The position numbers and the translations under genes were made by a program. From JACKAQ01 sp020634975 [NCBI: Calditrichia bacterium] (GTDB taxonomy: Bacteria > Calditrichota > Calditrichia > RBG-13-44-9), in NCBI GenBank assembly GCA_020634975.1, contig JACKAQ010000001.1, positions 1,984,001 to 2,048,000 of the forward strand: a stretch of 64,000 bases of DNA. The letters are read 5' to 3'. The notes beneath the pieces are model-generated. The model searched no databases, was not told the origin of the DNA, and was given only the letters and a program-made list of their open reading frames with translations. Of this stretch, positions 1 through 9,438 are shown piece by piece; positions within the stretch are counted from its first letter, which is position 1; the number at the start of each line of letters is the position of its first letter.

Positions 1-1914
1 GAAACGGACCGGTTCGTCCGAGGGAACAACAACGGATTGGGCACTTTGCCCCGGGAGATTCACACGGTGTTGCGTTGCGCCGGATTGGCAATATCGCTCG
101 AAATCGGATCGCTTTATCCCGCCGTAGCCCAGCGAGACCCGTTCTTTATTGAGCGGATGGAGCTGCCCTTGCAGCGCGCGCAACTTTTCTTCTTTGAGAT
201 GGGTTTTGGAAATCCCCACATCGATGTGATCCCACGGCAGTGCAACAGTGATAGAAATAGCCGACCGATACCAATCCAGCGGAAGCTGCGTTTCTGCGAA
301 TGCGGCATCCCAGGCCTCCGGATTGATGGATTCCGGGTTGCCCTCAAATCGTGCACCGTTGCGATATGCAGCCGCGATGACATCCGCCAGTTGGCGGTCG
401 CCACGGGCGATGATGCTTTGCAACGCCGCAATTTTGGGATGTTGATAAACGAAACGCACCGGTAGCGCTGCCAGCCGAATTTTTAGCATCTCCAGCTTTT
501 TTTCGATGGCGGCGGGGTTTTCCGGTTTTTCCCATTGGAAGGGTGTGTGTGGTGTGGGTGAGAAAATTTGTACGGAAACGATGATATCTGCATCGGGAAA
601 GGGTTGCGCGGCATCCATACACATACGAACCACATCCTCAATTGCAGCCACATCGTCGGGTTTTTCGGTCGGCAAACCGATGGTAAAATTAAGTTGTACA
701 GCAGACCAGCCTTTTTCCAGCGCCGCTTTTAGCGCAGCAACAATATCCGCATCGCGCAGCGCACAGTTAACAACCGTTCGCAATCGCGGGGTTGCGGCGT
801 GCACGGCAATCACAAACGGTGATTGCTTTAAATCCAGCGCAACATCCGTCGAATTCGGTTTGCGAAAATTCATTCTGCCTTCCGGCAGCGACAGCGTTAT
901 GCGCGGTTCTTCAACCAGCCACTTATCTTTCAGCATGCCCCAATAATCGCTGTTTCCGTCCACCGTAAAACTGATGGGGAATGGCATCGACACATTTTCC
1001 AGCCGGGAAAGGTGGTTCTGCAATTCCTGAAATAAATGGATTTGCACAGACGGCTGCAAAACGCCGGAATGACGAAACGCAAATGGTGCATCCGGTGAAT
1101 CGGTAATTGCCGGAACGGAAACGACATCGAAACTGTGGCGGTTTTGCGCGGTATCCGCAATGGCCGCCAGCGGTTTGAACGATAGCGATTTATACGCGCC
1201 GGTTTTTCCGGTTCGGGCAGAAATTCGGGCAGGTGCATCGGCTGCCGTTGCCGAAAGCCCCTGAAATTCCCGAAAGCTGTTGAACTGCGGCTGATACATT
1301 GATGGCACATAAACACCGGCTATCCCGCAAAGCAATTTTAGCACATCTGCTTTGGTTGCACCGCTTTGCTGTTCCACAATTGTGGCAATTTCCAGCATCG
1401 CGGTTTCAGGATCGCCGATGATCACGGCATCGAAAAAGGCGGTCAATGGCTCGGGATTGCTCATCACCGGGCCGCAACCGATAATTAACGGCGCAGCGTC
1501 ACTGCGTTCGGATTGTCGCAGCGGCAATTGCGCCACATTCAACATTGATAATACATTGGTGCAGGACAGCCAATCCTGCAAAAAAAAGGTAATAATTTGA
1601 AATTGATTGAGTGCTGTTTTGGATTCTAAAGAGAAGAGCGGAATTTCGGCTGATTGTAACGTTGCTTCGGCATCGATGCCGGGGAAATAACAGCGTTCTG
1701 CCCATATGGTTTTGGCGTCGTTCAACAGATAATACAACGATTCAAAAGCAATATTTCGCATGCCGGCGTCGTACAGGTCGGCATAACACAGGGCTATTTT
1801 CAGCTTTATTTCATCAGAATTTTTTACAAATGCATCGAATTCGTTGCCCAAAAACCGGGTGGGCTTGTTTACAACCGGCAGAAACGCCGCATCAATTCTG
1901 CTCTTTAGCTCCAT
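1..1914 (-). CDS. TIGR03960-type radical-SAM-like protein without cluster cysteines (3' end outside window)
   Basis: The minus-strand frame is open for 638 codons from the ATG at 1914 and continues past the window edge. Blocks match the B12-binding/radical SAM family known as TIGR03960: KIALCYADLYDAGM, the CGPVMSNPEPLT and FFDAVIIGDPE stretch, ITLSLPEGR, and FTIGLPTEKPDDV followed by LPWDHIDVGISK. Family members normally carry a CxxxCxxC motif for the 4Fe-4S cluster just before the LSLP block, and a Cys-rich tail after LPWDHI. Here there is no cysteine at all between residues about 196 and 384, and only one in the tail (about residue 609). The last visible residues (EPVRF) resemble the start of the DUF2344 domain often fused to this family. 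The start overlaps the end of argR by 10 bases, so the two are probably co-translated. Family assignment is firm. Loss of radical SAM activity is inferred from the missing cysteines. Confidence 0.8.
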   Translation of the reverse strand, partial: MELKSRIDAAFLPVVNKPTRFLGNEFDAFVKNSDEIKLKIALCYADLYDAGMRNIAFESLYYLLNDAKTIWAERCYFPGIDAEATLQSAEIPLFSLESKTALNQFQIITFFLQDWLSCTNVLSMLNVAQLPLRQSERSDAAPLIIGCGPVMSNPEPLTAFFDAVIIGDPETAMLEIATIVEQQSGATKADVLKLLCGIAGVYVPSMYQPQFNSFREFQGLSATAADAPARISARTGKTGAYKSLSFKPLAAIADTAQNRHSFDVVSVPAITDSPDAPFAFRHSGVLQPSVQIHLFQELQNHLSRLENVSMPFPISFTVDGNSDYWGMLKDKWLVEEPRITLSLPEGRMNFRKPNSTDVALDLKQSPFVIAVHAATPRLRTVVNCALRDADIVAALKAALEKGWSAVQLNFTIGLPTEKPDDVAAIEDVVRMCMDAAQPFPDADIIVSVQIFSPTPHTPFQWEKPENPAAIEKKLEMLKIRLAALPVRFVYQHPKIAALQSIIARGDRQLADVIAAAYRNGARFEGNPESINPEAWDAAFAETQLPLDWYRSAISITVALPWDHIDVGISKTHLKEEKLRALQGQLHPLNKERVSLGYGGIKRSDFERYCQSGATQHRVNLPGQSAQSVVVPSDEPVRF

Positions 1915-2360
1915 TTCTGACAAACAATTCTCTCCAGATCCGCTTTTATCCTCGGGATATTTTGTACCGAATCCGGAATCACGATAATCGAATTTTCGCC
2001 GGCAACGGTGCCCAGCACGTTTTCGTGCTTCAGTTGATCGATAAACAAGGCAACGCCGGTGGCTCTTCCGGTTATGGTACGCACAACTACAACGTGTTCA
2101 TTATAATAAATCCCTAAAATCTCCAATCCAACTATTTTTGCAAATGAGTGGTTGCCTTCGAGTTCGGAAATGATGTATCGATAGCCATCGGGAGAAGGAA
2201 TGCGGATAATTCCCATTTCGTGCAGATCGCGGGATAAAGTAGCCTGGGTGGTTGAATACCCTTTATTTTCAAGTTTGTATAGCAAATCGGATTGATTGGC
2301 AATGCGTTCTTCCTGAACGATTTGTTTGATTGCAAATTGGCGCTCTTTTTTCTTGGCCAT
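1905..2360 (-). CDS. argR: Arginine repressor ArgR
   Basis: A 151-residue ArgR/AhrC-type transcription factor that senses arginine and controls arginine synthesis or breakdown genes. The N-terminal winged helix-turn-helix is visible around residues 20-55 (ANQSDLLYKLENKGYSTTQA then TLSRDLHEMGI). The C-terminal arginine-binding and hexamerisation domain shows RATGVALFIDQ and the conserved GTVAGENSIIVI. Length is normal for the family. No arginine biosynthesis gene is next to it in the window; its direct partner is the downstream radical-SAM-like gene, with which it overlaps by 10 bases. The only amino-acid biosynthesis gene nearby in the sense of pathway is proC, some 60 kb away. No clear ARG box was found by eye in the gap upstream (2361-2592). 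Confidence 0.93.
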   Translation of the reverse strand: MAKKKERQFAIKQIVQEERIANQSDLLYKLENKGYSTTQATLSRDLHEMGIIRIPSPDGYRYIISELEGNHSFAKIVGLEILGIYYNEHVVVVRTITGRATGVALFIDQLKHENVLGTVAGENSIIVIPDSVQNIPRIKADLERIVCQKWS

Positions 2361-2592
2361 TGGGTGAATCTCCTTCTTGAGTTTACTTCCTGAACATCCA
2401 TTAGTTACGGTTGCATCGCCAAAATGATTACGAATTTCCTATAATTTGTCGGCGCGTTTGCGTTAACAGATTATCAAAAACTGCATAATCCGGCGATTTT
2501 TTCCAATTAGTTGAATAAAATGGGGCAACGCCGGGTTTCGGCGTCGCCCCAAAGTTAAAACATTCAAAGAACAATTCAGGAATTACGATTCA

Positions 2593-5301
2593 CTACTTCC
2601 GCAATACGGCCTGCGCCGCGGCAACCCGGGCAATCGGCACGCGGAACGGCGAGCAGCTAACATAATCCAAATTGAGTTTGTGGCAGAATTCTACCGATGC
2701 CGGTTCACCACCGTGTTCGCCGCAAATACCAACCTTCAGTTTCGGGCGGGTTTCGCGACCTTTGGCAATGCCCCATTCCATCAGTTTGCCAACGCCGCCC
2801 TGATCGATAGACTCAAACGGATCGCCGGTGAGAATTTTGTGTTCCACATAAAACGGCAGGAACACGCCGGAATCGTCACGAGACATACCGAAGGTTGTCT
2901 GGGTGAGGTCGTTGGTGCCAAAACTGAAGAATTCGGCAACGGTTGCAACTTCGTCGGCTGTGATGGCGGCACGGGGAATTTCGATCATTGTGCCAACCAT
3001 GTATTCGACTTCAAATCCATATTTTTCAAATACTTCTTTGGCGACGTTACGAACCACTTGCTCTTGTTCGCGCAGTTCGTTCACGTGCGAAATCAGCGGA
3101 ATCATGATTTCCGGCAGCACGGTGACGCCTTTTTTCTTCACTTCGCAAGCGGCTTCCAGAATGGCGCGAACCTGCATTGCGGTAATTTCCGGATAAACAA
3201 CGCCCAAACGGCAGCCACGGTGACCGAGCATCGGGTTGAATTCGTGCAAGGCTTCCACACGTGCGTGCAGTTTTTCGTAGCTGACATCCAGCTTTTTGGC
3301 GAGGTCTTCCAGTTCTTTTTCGGTGTGCGGCAAGAATTCGTGCAACGGCGGATCCAGCAAACGAATAGTTACCGGTTTTTCGTCCATCGCGGTAAAGATG
3401 CCTTCGAAATCGCCACGCTGCATGGGCAGCAATTTTGCCAGCGCTTTTTCGCGTCCGGCCAAATTGTCGGCAACGATCATTTCGCGAACGGCGTCGATGC
3501 GGGTGCCTTCGAAGAACATATGTTCCGTACGGCAGAGCCCGATACCTTCAGCACCGAATGCGATGGCAGTATCTGCCTGATCCGGCTGATCTGCGTTGGT
3601 GCGAATCCGCAACCGGCGAATGCTGTCTGCCCATTCCATTACTTTACTATACATGTAATAAGCTTCGGAATCTTCCGGTTTCAGCGTTTTATCCAGCAGC
3701 ACCTGCAGTACTTCGGACGGTTGGGTTTCGAGACGACCTTTCATCACTTCGCCGGTAGAACCGTCGATAGAAATCCAGTCACCTTCTTTTACTGTTTTGC
3801 CATTCACTTCGAACGAACGGGATTTGTAATTCACGCTTAATTCACCGGCGCCGACCACACAAACTTTACCCATTTGGCGTCCGACCAGCGCTGCGTGCGA
3901 AGTCATCCCGCCGCGAGCGGTCAAAATACCGTCGGCTGCGTGCATGCCCTGAATATCTTCCGGCGATGTTTCTACACGAACCAGAATCACTTGCTCGCCT
4001 TTTTTCTGCCAGCTAACCGCATCCGGCGCGTTAAATACGACTTTGCCAGTAGCCGCACCGGGTCCGGCGTTCAGCCCTTTGGTAAGCAGGTTGCCTTCAT
4101 CGATGAGCTTGCGTTTTTGTTTGGGATCGAAAATCGGGCGGAGCAGTTGGTTCAACTGGTTGGGGTCGAGGCGCATCAGCGCTTCTTCTTTGGAAATTAA
4201 CCCTTCTTCAACCAGATCTACCGCAATACGAAACGCCGCAAAACCGGTGCGTTTACCCGTACGGGTTTGCAGCATCCACAAACGGCCTTTCTGGATAGTG
4301 AATTCCATATCCTGCATATCGCCATAGTGTTTTTCCAGCCGGTCGCAAATCGCTTCGAACTCTTTGTAAATTTCCGGCATGGCTTTGGCTAATTGGGAAA
4401 TTTTTTCCGGAGTGCGGGTTCCGGCAACCACGTCTTCGCCCTGGGCGTTGATGAGGTATTCGCCATACAGCACGTTTTCGCCGGTGGCGGGATCGCGTGT
4501 GAATGCAACACCGGTGCCGCAATCTTCGCCCATATTTCCGTAAACCATACTTTGCACGTTTACTGCTGTTCCCCATTCTTCAGGAATTTTGTTGAGTTTG
4601 CGATACACATTGGCCCGCTCGTTGTGCCAGGAGCCAAACACTGCGCCAACAGCACCCCACAGTTGATCCATCGGATCTTCCGGAAACGGCTGTCCGGTGC
4701 GTTTTTTGATTTCAGCCTTGAATTCGCCAACCAACTCGCGGAGTTCGTCTGCGGTCAGTTCGGTATCCAGCGTTACGCCGCGAACAGCTTTTTTAGCATC
4801 GAGAATGATTTCGAACGGATCGTGATCGTCAGCGGATTCGGGTTTCAGCCCCATCACCACATCGCCATACATAGCGACAAACCGACGATAGGAATCATAT
4901 GCAAAACGGGGATTATCCGTTTGTTTGATGACGCCTTTTACCGTGGTATCGTTCAAACCGAGGTTGAGCACCGTGTCCATCATTCCCGGCATGGAAACGC
5001 GGGCGCCGGAGCGCACGGAAACCAGCAGCGGATTGTCCGGATCGCCAAATTTGGCGCCCATAACACCTTCCACCTTCCGAAGCGCTTCCAAAACCTGGTT
5101 GTTCAACTCGTTCGGATAGGATTCTCCGTGTGCATAATAATACGTACAAACTTCTGTTGAGATGGAAAATCCTGCCGGAACAGGAATACCCAAATTGGTC
5201 ATTTCTGCCAGGTTTGCCCCTTTGCCACCCAGCAAGTTTTTCATGTCAGCTTTTCCATCGGCTTTTCCATCGCCGAAGAAATAGACATATTTGTGAGACA
5301 T
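2593..5301 (-). CDS. ppdK: Pyruvate, phosphate dikinase
   Basis: PPDK interconverts pyruvate + ATP + Pi and phosphoenolpyruvate + AMP + PPi, working in gluconeogenesis or in PPi-dependent glycolysis. The 902-residue protein has the N-terminal ATP-grasp region ([21 protein letters not shown] near the start, [20 protein letters not shown]), the swivelling phosphohistidine domain ([16 protein letters not shown], His near residue 469) and the C-terminal PEP/pyruvate barrel ([20 protein letters not shown], and [10 protein letters not shown] with the catalytic Cys). Length is typical. The ATG at 5301 is chosen because AAGGAGGG lies five bases upstream; a TTG five codons earlier lies before that Shine-Dalgarno and is unlikely. 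It stands alone, with 231 bp to argR and over 500 bp of gap upstream. Confidence 0.97.
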   Translation of the reverse strand: MSHKYVYFFGDGKADGKADMKNLLGGKGANLAEMTNLGIPVPAGFSISTEVCTYYYAHGESYPNELNNQVLEALRKVEGVMGAKFGDPDNPLLVSVRSGARVSMPGMMDTVLNLGLNDTTVKGVIKQTDNPRFAYDSYRRFVAMYGDVVMGLKPESADDHDPFEIILDAKKAVRGVTLDTELTADELRELVGEFKAEIKKRTGQPFPEDPMDQLWGAVGAVFGSWHNERANVYRKLNKIPEEWGTAVNVQSMVYGNMGEDCGTGVAFTRDPATGENVLYGEYLINAQGEDVVAGTRTPEKISQLAKAMPEIYKEFEAICDRLEKHYGDMQDMEFTIQKGRLWMLQTRTGKRTGFAAFRIAVDLVEEGLISKEEALMRLDPNQLNQLLRPIFDPKQKRKLIDEGNLLTKGLNAGPGAATGKVVFNAPDAVSWQKKGEQVILVRVETSPEDIQGMHAADGILTARGGMTSHAALVGRQMGKVCVVGAGELSVNYKSRSFEVNGKTVKEGDWISIDGSTGEVMKGRLETQPSEVLQVLLDKTLKPEDSEAYYMYSKVMEWADSIRRLRIRTNADQPDQADTAIAFGAEGIGLCRTEHMFFEGTRIDAVREMIVADNLAGREKALAKLLPMQRGDFEGIFTAMDEKPVTIRLLDPPLHEFLPHTEKELEDLAKKLDVSYEKLHARVEALHEFNPMLGHRGCRLGVVYPEITAMQVRAILEAACEVKKKGVTVLPEIMIPLISHVNELREQEQVVRNVAKEVFEKYGFEVEYMVGTMIEIPRAAITADEVATVAEFFSFGTNDLTQTTFGMSRDDSGVFLPFYVEHKILTGDPFESIDQGGVGKLMEWGIAKGRETRPKLKVGICGEHGGEPASVEFCHKLNLDYVSCSPFRVPIARVAAAQAVLRK

Positions 5302-5862
5302 AAAGCCCTCCTTCAACCATTCGGTTGATGTATAATTAATAAGAATTAAAGCAAAAATTCGTGATTATATTCACCGAATTTTGAATTTATAAATGAAAAA
5401 CCCGACCAAACCCACAAAATCATCTGAAATATACACAACATTAACAGATTGAATTTTCAAAAACCGGTATCTGTTTTCGAACAAAAATACGGGCTTCGCA
5501 TTGCCTGTTTGGCATTGCGAATGTTTGGGGGTTGGCTTTGGGGGAGCTTTTTTCGCATATCCGAATCAATGATTGCAGATATGCGAATATTTATTCGCAT
5601 GCCGTTTCGGGGGTCATTTTTGGCGTATGATGCGTTATGTTTTCATGCGCAATACAACTTTATTTTTCCGGCGTAAACAATAAAAGCCAAAGAGCGAATA
5701 AATTAAAAACTTCCGAATCTAATATTTATACAATTGTATAGCAAGATTTTTTGATAAACTTTCCGGCAACAGCAATGGGATTTGCGAATGTATTTTCCGC
5801 TGCAGGGTTGGAAAAATAAGGCGCAGCACGTATATTCTCTGAAAATGTTGGGGTAATTGTTA
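5302..5862. other. 561-bp gap between ppdK and plsX with nested inverted repeats
   Basis: The gap separates divergent ppdK and plsX and must hold both promoters. No reading frame here looks coding. Three inverted repeats built on TTCGCA/TGCGAA are visible: 5495-5505 with 5511-5521 (10 of 11 pairs), 5552-5560 with 5579-5587 (9 perfect pairs) and 5581-5589 with 5592-5600 (9 perfect pairs). The last two share bases 5581-5587, so only one of these hairpins can form at a time. The rest is AT-rich. No known riboswitch was recognised. Confidence 0.5.
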
Positions 5863-6909
5863 ATGGGTTATCATTCGATTGTGATTGATGCAATGGGCGG
5901 CGACTTCGCCCCTACAGAAATCATCAAAGGTGCAGAAGAAGCCTGCAAAGAAAACAAACAGTTTCGCTGTATTTTTGTGGGCGATGAGGTAAAAATCTGG
6001 GAGCAGTTGGAACAAGCCAGCATTCCCGACGACCGTTACGAAATCATTCACACCGATCAATATATTTCCATGAAAGATTCGCCGAAAGAGGCGTTGATCG
6101 AAAAACCGGAAGCATCCATCGCGATTGCCGCACAGCTTATAAAAGATGGCAAAGGCGATGCGTTGGTTAGTGCCGGCAACACCGGCGCAACGGTGCTGGC
6201 GTGCTCCAAAATTATCCCGCGAATGCCGGGCGTGGAGCGCGGCGTGCTGGCAGCAGTTTTTCCGGCATTGGAACAACGGGTGAGCACCAGCGGCGTATCC
6301 ATTATGCTGGATGTGGGCGCAACCCTGCACTGCACGATGAACCAACTGGTCAGCTTCGCGATTATGGGCATTCACTACGCGCAGGAAATTTTGGGCATCC
6401 AAAATCCGCGGGTGGGTTTGCTGAACATCGGCGAGGAAGAAACCAAAGGTCACGATGTGCTGGTGGAAACCCATAAAATGCTCAAAAAAATGTCAAATAT
6501 CAATTTCATCGGGAATGTGGAAGGCAAGGATATCTTGCGCGGCGTTGCCGATGTGATCGTCACCGAAGGCTACACCGGCAACATTCTGCTCAAAGGGCTG
6601 GAAGGCATGGCTGAAGTTTTTATGGATCTCGGAAAAGATATCTGGAAAAACGGTGTGATGTCCAAAGTGGGCATCGCAATGATGGCGCCGCGACTGAAAA
6701 AGCTGAAAACACGGCTCGATTATTCCGAATACGGCGGCGCACCGATGCTCGGTTTCAGCAAACTGGTGATCAAGGCGCACGGGCGCTCCAAAGCCAAAGC
6801 CATAAAAAATGCTATTTTGCTGGCGGATAAATCCGCCGGACAACAGTTCATTAAACACATCGAAGATTCGATGAAACAATTTTACCTCAGCATGTTCGAG
6901 CGCATCTGA
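5863..6909 (+). CDS. plsX: Phosphate acyltransferase PlsX
   Basis: PlsX makes acyl-phosphate from acyl-ACP, the first step of the PlsX/PlsY route to phosphatidic acid, at the inner face of the membrane. The 348-residue sequence starts with the diagnostic IVIDAMGGDFAP and continues with SMKDSPKEALIEKPEASI, the SAGNTGA motif and LLNIGEEETKGHD. EGYTGNILLKGLEG follows near the C-terminal third. Length is normal. The ATG at 5863 is preferred to the TTG two codons upstream. PlsX genes commonly sit with rpmF and fabH; here neither is adjacent, and the next gene downstream faces the other way. Confidence 0.96.
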   Translation: MGYHSIVIDAMGGDFAPTEIIKGAEEACKENKQFRCIFVGDEVKIWEQLEQASIPDDRYEIIHTDQYISMKDSPKEALIEKPEASIAIAAQLIKDGKGDALVSAGNTGATVLACSKIIPRMPGVERGVLAAVFPALEQRVSTSGVSIMLDVGATLHCTMNQLVSFAIMGIHYAQEILGIQNPRVGLLNIGEEETKGHDVLVETHKMLKKMSNINFIGNVEGKDILRGVADVIVTEGYTGNILLKGLEGMAEVFMDLGKDIWKNGVMSKVGIAMMAPRLKKLKTRLDYSEYGGAPMLGFSKLVIKAHGRSKAKAIKNAILLADKSAGQQFIKHIEDSMKQFYLSMFERI

Positions 6910-6947
6910 TATCCGGCAAAGCAGCGGCCGCCATGCGTTTCCCGGCA

Positions 6948-7616
6948 TCAAAAACGATAGGAAAATCCAACCACCATCCGCAATTCGATGCCCGGTTGGT
7001 TAATCGCTTTGTCTGCATCTTCAAATGAATAATCATCCCGCGGATTCACATCTTCGCCTGCCGGGGAATAAGCCGTATCGTGCCCCTGCAACATTGTTTT
7101 AAAATAATAATCAAAACCGCTGACCACCTGCAAATTCAATTTCCGGCTCAACGGAAAAGCCGTTTCCAGCCCGACACCCATTCCCCATTGCGTGCTGGTA
7201 ACATCAAAATCCTCATTCCCGCCGACGTATTTGAAATTTCCCCGGAATTTCGAATAGCGCGGTCCGGCGAGCCATTTTGCGTTCGGCAATTGATTGATTT
7301 TCGCGGGAAAGACCAGATCGAACCGGTAATTCCACAGCGACCCGCTTTTTTGGGGAATGCCGTTGGTAGCATCGTTGATAAAAATGCGGCGGGCAGCGCC
7401 GGCGTCGCCGGGATTCAACCCACTGCGACCGATTTCCAGCCGTGCGGCAAACGGTAGTCCCCGGGAGAAATTCTCAACCTGTCCGTGCAACTGCCAACCC
7501 ATCCCGGAGTTGAATCCGGCTTTTACGCCCGCCTGGTAATCCGCGGCGTACAGTTGGCTTAACATTAATATTGCGCTAAAAATCAAACAGTTGAAAAATG
7601 TTCGTAAAAACTGCAT
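6948..7616 (-). CDS. Putative outer-membrane beta-barrel protein with signal peptide
   Basis: A 222-residue protein starting with a clear Sec signal peptide (a hydrophobic stretch ending at LSQLYAA). The mature part alternates polar and aromatic/hydrophobic residues as in small outer-membrane barrels, with many Gly and aromatic residues. It ends in VVGFSYRF, whose terminal Phe matches the usual Bam recognition signal. GGAG lies a few bases before the ATG. I do not recognise a named family. It is convergent with plsX and divergent from the dipeptidase gene. Function unknown; a porin-like or structural role is only a guess from the fold pattern. Confidence 0.75.
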   Translation of the reverse strand: MQFLRTFFNCLIFSAILMLSQLYAADYQAGVKAGFNSGMGWQLHGQVENFSRGLPFAARLEIGRSGLNPGDAGAARRIFINDATNGIPQKSGSLWNYRFDLVFPAKINQLPNAKWLAGPRYSKFRGNFKYVGGNEDFDVTSTQWGMGVGLETAFPLSRKLNLQVVSGFDYYFKTMLQGHDTAYSPAGEDVNPRDDYSFEDADKAINQPGIELRMVVGFSYRF

Positions 7617-7844
7617 TTCATCTCCAGACTTTTAATTGTTAAACAGTTCACTTGAGTGAAATGCAAGCGGGATGCCAATTTGTTTTTTTCATAAATAACA
7701 GTAACTTGCGACGCAGCTTGATACATATAGATGTATATTTTTTTCACAAATGCACACGTTGCGTTTTGGATATTTGAAACCGATAAACCGCGACTTTTTG
7801 AAAGCTGCGGCGATGTCATAACTTTTCAAAATTATGGAGGAGCA

Positions 7845-9131
7845 ATGAACCAACGATTGATTTCGTGGTTAGCTGTTGGCATTTTTTGGGTGATCGCATT
7901 TGGCGGAAGCGCGTTTGCGCAGAAGGAATCCGAAGCTGTCGGCGAAGTAAAAAAGAACGCCGATGCCGCCCAAAAAGCGTTCGAAAGCATGCAAAAAGGC
8001 GTCAGCGTGGCGCAAAAAGCGCAGCAATTGGCGCAGCAATTTATCATCACGGACGGGCATATCGATATTCCCTATCGCCTCACCAATTTGATGGAAGATA
8101 TTTCCGTGCGCACGCCCGGCGGCGATTTCGATTATGTTCGCGCCAAAGCCGGCGGATTGAACGCTCCTTTTATGTCGATTTACATTCCGGCACGCTATCA
8201 GGAAACCGGCGGGGCAAAAGCCTTTGCCGATTCGCTGATCGATTTGGTTGAAGCCATTGTTTCGCAACACCCGGATAAATTTGCCGTTGCCACAACTGTT
8301 GCGGAAGTGCGCAACCATTTCCGCGACGGCATCATTTCGCTGCCGATGGGAATGGAAAACGGCGCGCCGATCGAGGGCAAGCTGGAAAATCTGCAACATT
8401 TTTATGATCGCGGAATTCGTTACATCACGCTAACGCACGGCAAAAACAATCACATTTGCGATTCATCGTATGACGAGGAGCGCAAGTGGAACGGGCTGAG
8501 TCCCTTTGGCGAAACGCTCATTCCCGAAATGAACCGCGTCGGGATGATGATCGATATTTCCCACGTTTCCGACAGCGCATTTTACGACGTTTTGAAACTC
8601 ACCAAAGCCCCGCTGATCGCGTCGCACTCATCCTGCCGGAAATATACGCCGGATTTTGAACGCAATATGAGCGATCAAATGATCATCGATCTGGCGAAAA
8701 ACGGCGGCGTTATTTGCATCAATTTCGGCTCGTCATTTTTGGACAGCGCCTACGCCAACACCTGGACGGTCGGCAATTTGGCGATCAACAAATATTTGAA
8801 GGAAAATAACATCGAACGTAACTCGCCGGAGCATTTGCGTTATTACGAAGAATACCGCAAAGCCAATCCCGCCGGAACGATTGAAGATGTGATGAAACAC
8901 ATCGATCACGCGGTGGAATTGGTCGGCGTGGATCATGTGGCGTTCGGCTCCGATTTTGACGGTGTAATGGCGCTACCCAAAGGCGTGCTGGATGTTTCGG
9001 AATACCCGAACATCATCGCGGAACTGCTCAAACGCGGCTATTCGGAAGAAGACATCCGCAAAATTTGCGGCGAAAATTTCCTGCGCGTCTGGTCGGAAGT
9101 GGAGCGCATCGCCTCGGAAATGAGTGAATAG
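7845..9131 (+). CDS. Exported membrane dipeptidase, peptidase family M19
   Basis: A 428-residue zinc dipeptidase related to renal dipeptidase, expected to hydrolyse dipeptides (often including D-residues at the C-terminal side) outside the cytoplasm. A signal peptide (ISWLAVGIFWVIAFGGSAFA) is followed by a charged helical linker rich in Lys, Ala and Gln at about residues 30-65. Metal ligands appear in order: DGHIDIPYRL, MMIDISHVSD, IASHSSCR and DHVAFGSDFDG. The ATG at 7845 follows GGAGG by five bases, so longer upstream starts in the same frame were rejected. A perfect 24-bp palindrome with a T-run just after the stop is its terminator. It precedes mpl, which fits a peptide/murein turnover theme, although the 307-bp repeat-bearing gap between them argues against one operon. 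Confidence 0.93.
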   Translation: MNQRLISWLAVGIFWVIAFGGSAFAQKESEAVGEVKKNADAAQKAFESMQKGVSVAQKAQQLAQQFIITDGHIDIPYRLTNLMEDISVRTPGGDFDYVRAKAGGLNAPFMSIYIPARYQETGGAKAFADSLIDLVEAIVSQHPDKFAVATTVAEVRNHFRDGIISLPMGMENGAPIEGKLENLQHFYDRGIRYITLTHGKNNHICDSSYDEERKWNGLSPFGETLIPEMNRVGMMIDISHVSDSAFYDVLKLTKAPLIASHSSCRKYTPDFERNMSDQMIIDLAKNGGVICINFGSSFLDSAYANTWTVGNLAINKYLKENNIERNSPEHLRYYEEYRKANPAGTIEDVMKHIDHAVELVGVDHVAFGSDFDGVMALPKGVLDVSEYPNIIAELLKRGYSEEDIRKICGENFLRVWSEVERIASEMSE

Positions 9132-9151
9132 TTTTTTTTAACAGGATTGTA

Positions 9152-9180
9152 GGGAACGCAGATCTGCGTTCCCTTTTTCA
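9152..9180 (+). terminator. Rho-independent terminator of the M19 dipeptidase gene
   Basis: A perfect 24-base palindrome (9152-9175, AGGGAACGCAGA and its complement) is followed directly by a run of five T. It lies 20 bases after the dipeptidase stop codon. Confidence 0.8.
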
Positions 9181-9290
9181 ACTCTCGTAACGAAGCTCCT
9201 CTTCGTAACGTTTTCCCCAAAAAGTTAAAAATCTGTTTATTTCCGCCAAAATCTCATATTAAAATGTTGCGAATAAATTTCAATTGCTTG

Positions 9291-9324
9291 AATCTGGAGA
9301 TTCCGGGACAAGCCCGGAATGACA
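9291..9324 (+). repeat. 34-bp extragenic repeat, copy 1
   Basis: First of two direct copies that differ at one base. The core is an imperfect palindrome, TTCCGGG-acaag-CCCGGAA, followed by TGACA. The second copy is at 9359-9392, and an inverted relative is at 56461-56490. It lies in the 307-bp gap between the dipeptidase and mpl, which otherwise holds only the terminator palindrome at 9152 and a short CGTAACGAAG/CTTCGTAACG repeat near 9187-9211. Confidence 0.8.
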
Positions 9325-9358
9325 GTGCGCCATTGTTATGAAAAAAGGGATTTGTTTT

Positions 9359-9392
9359 AATCTGGAGATTACGGGACAAGCCCGGAATGACA
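9359..9392 (+). repeat. 34-bp extragenic repeat, copy 2
   Basis: Second copy of the repeat at 9291-9324. The single change (TTACGGG for TTCCGGG) weakens the left arm of the hairpin. It ends 46 bases before the mpl start codon, so it would lie in the mpl leader if transcription begins upstream. Confidence 0.8.
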
Positions 9393-9438
9393 ACACAAAA
9401 TTGTTATCCTGCCAAAAAAAGGAAAAAAGAGGGAGCAA

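Noticed and set aside
2680-3840. 386-codon open frame on the plus strand inside ppdK
   Set aside because: It is antisense to a well-conserved gene, has no Shine-Dalgarno or family match, and arises from codon bias.
5449-5676. 75-codon frame in the ppdK-plsX gap
   Set aside because: It starts without a Shine-Dalgarno, spans the inverted repeats and resembles no protein.
9187-9211. CGTAACGAAG...CTTCGTAACG as a regulator site
   Set aside because: It lies after a terminator in a repeat-rich gap and is more likely part of the dispersed palindromes.
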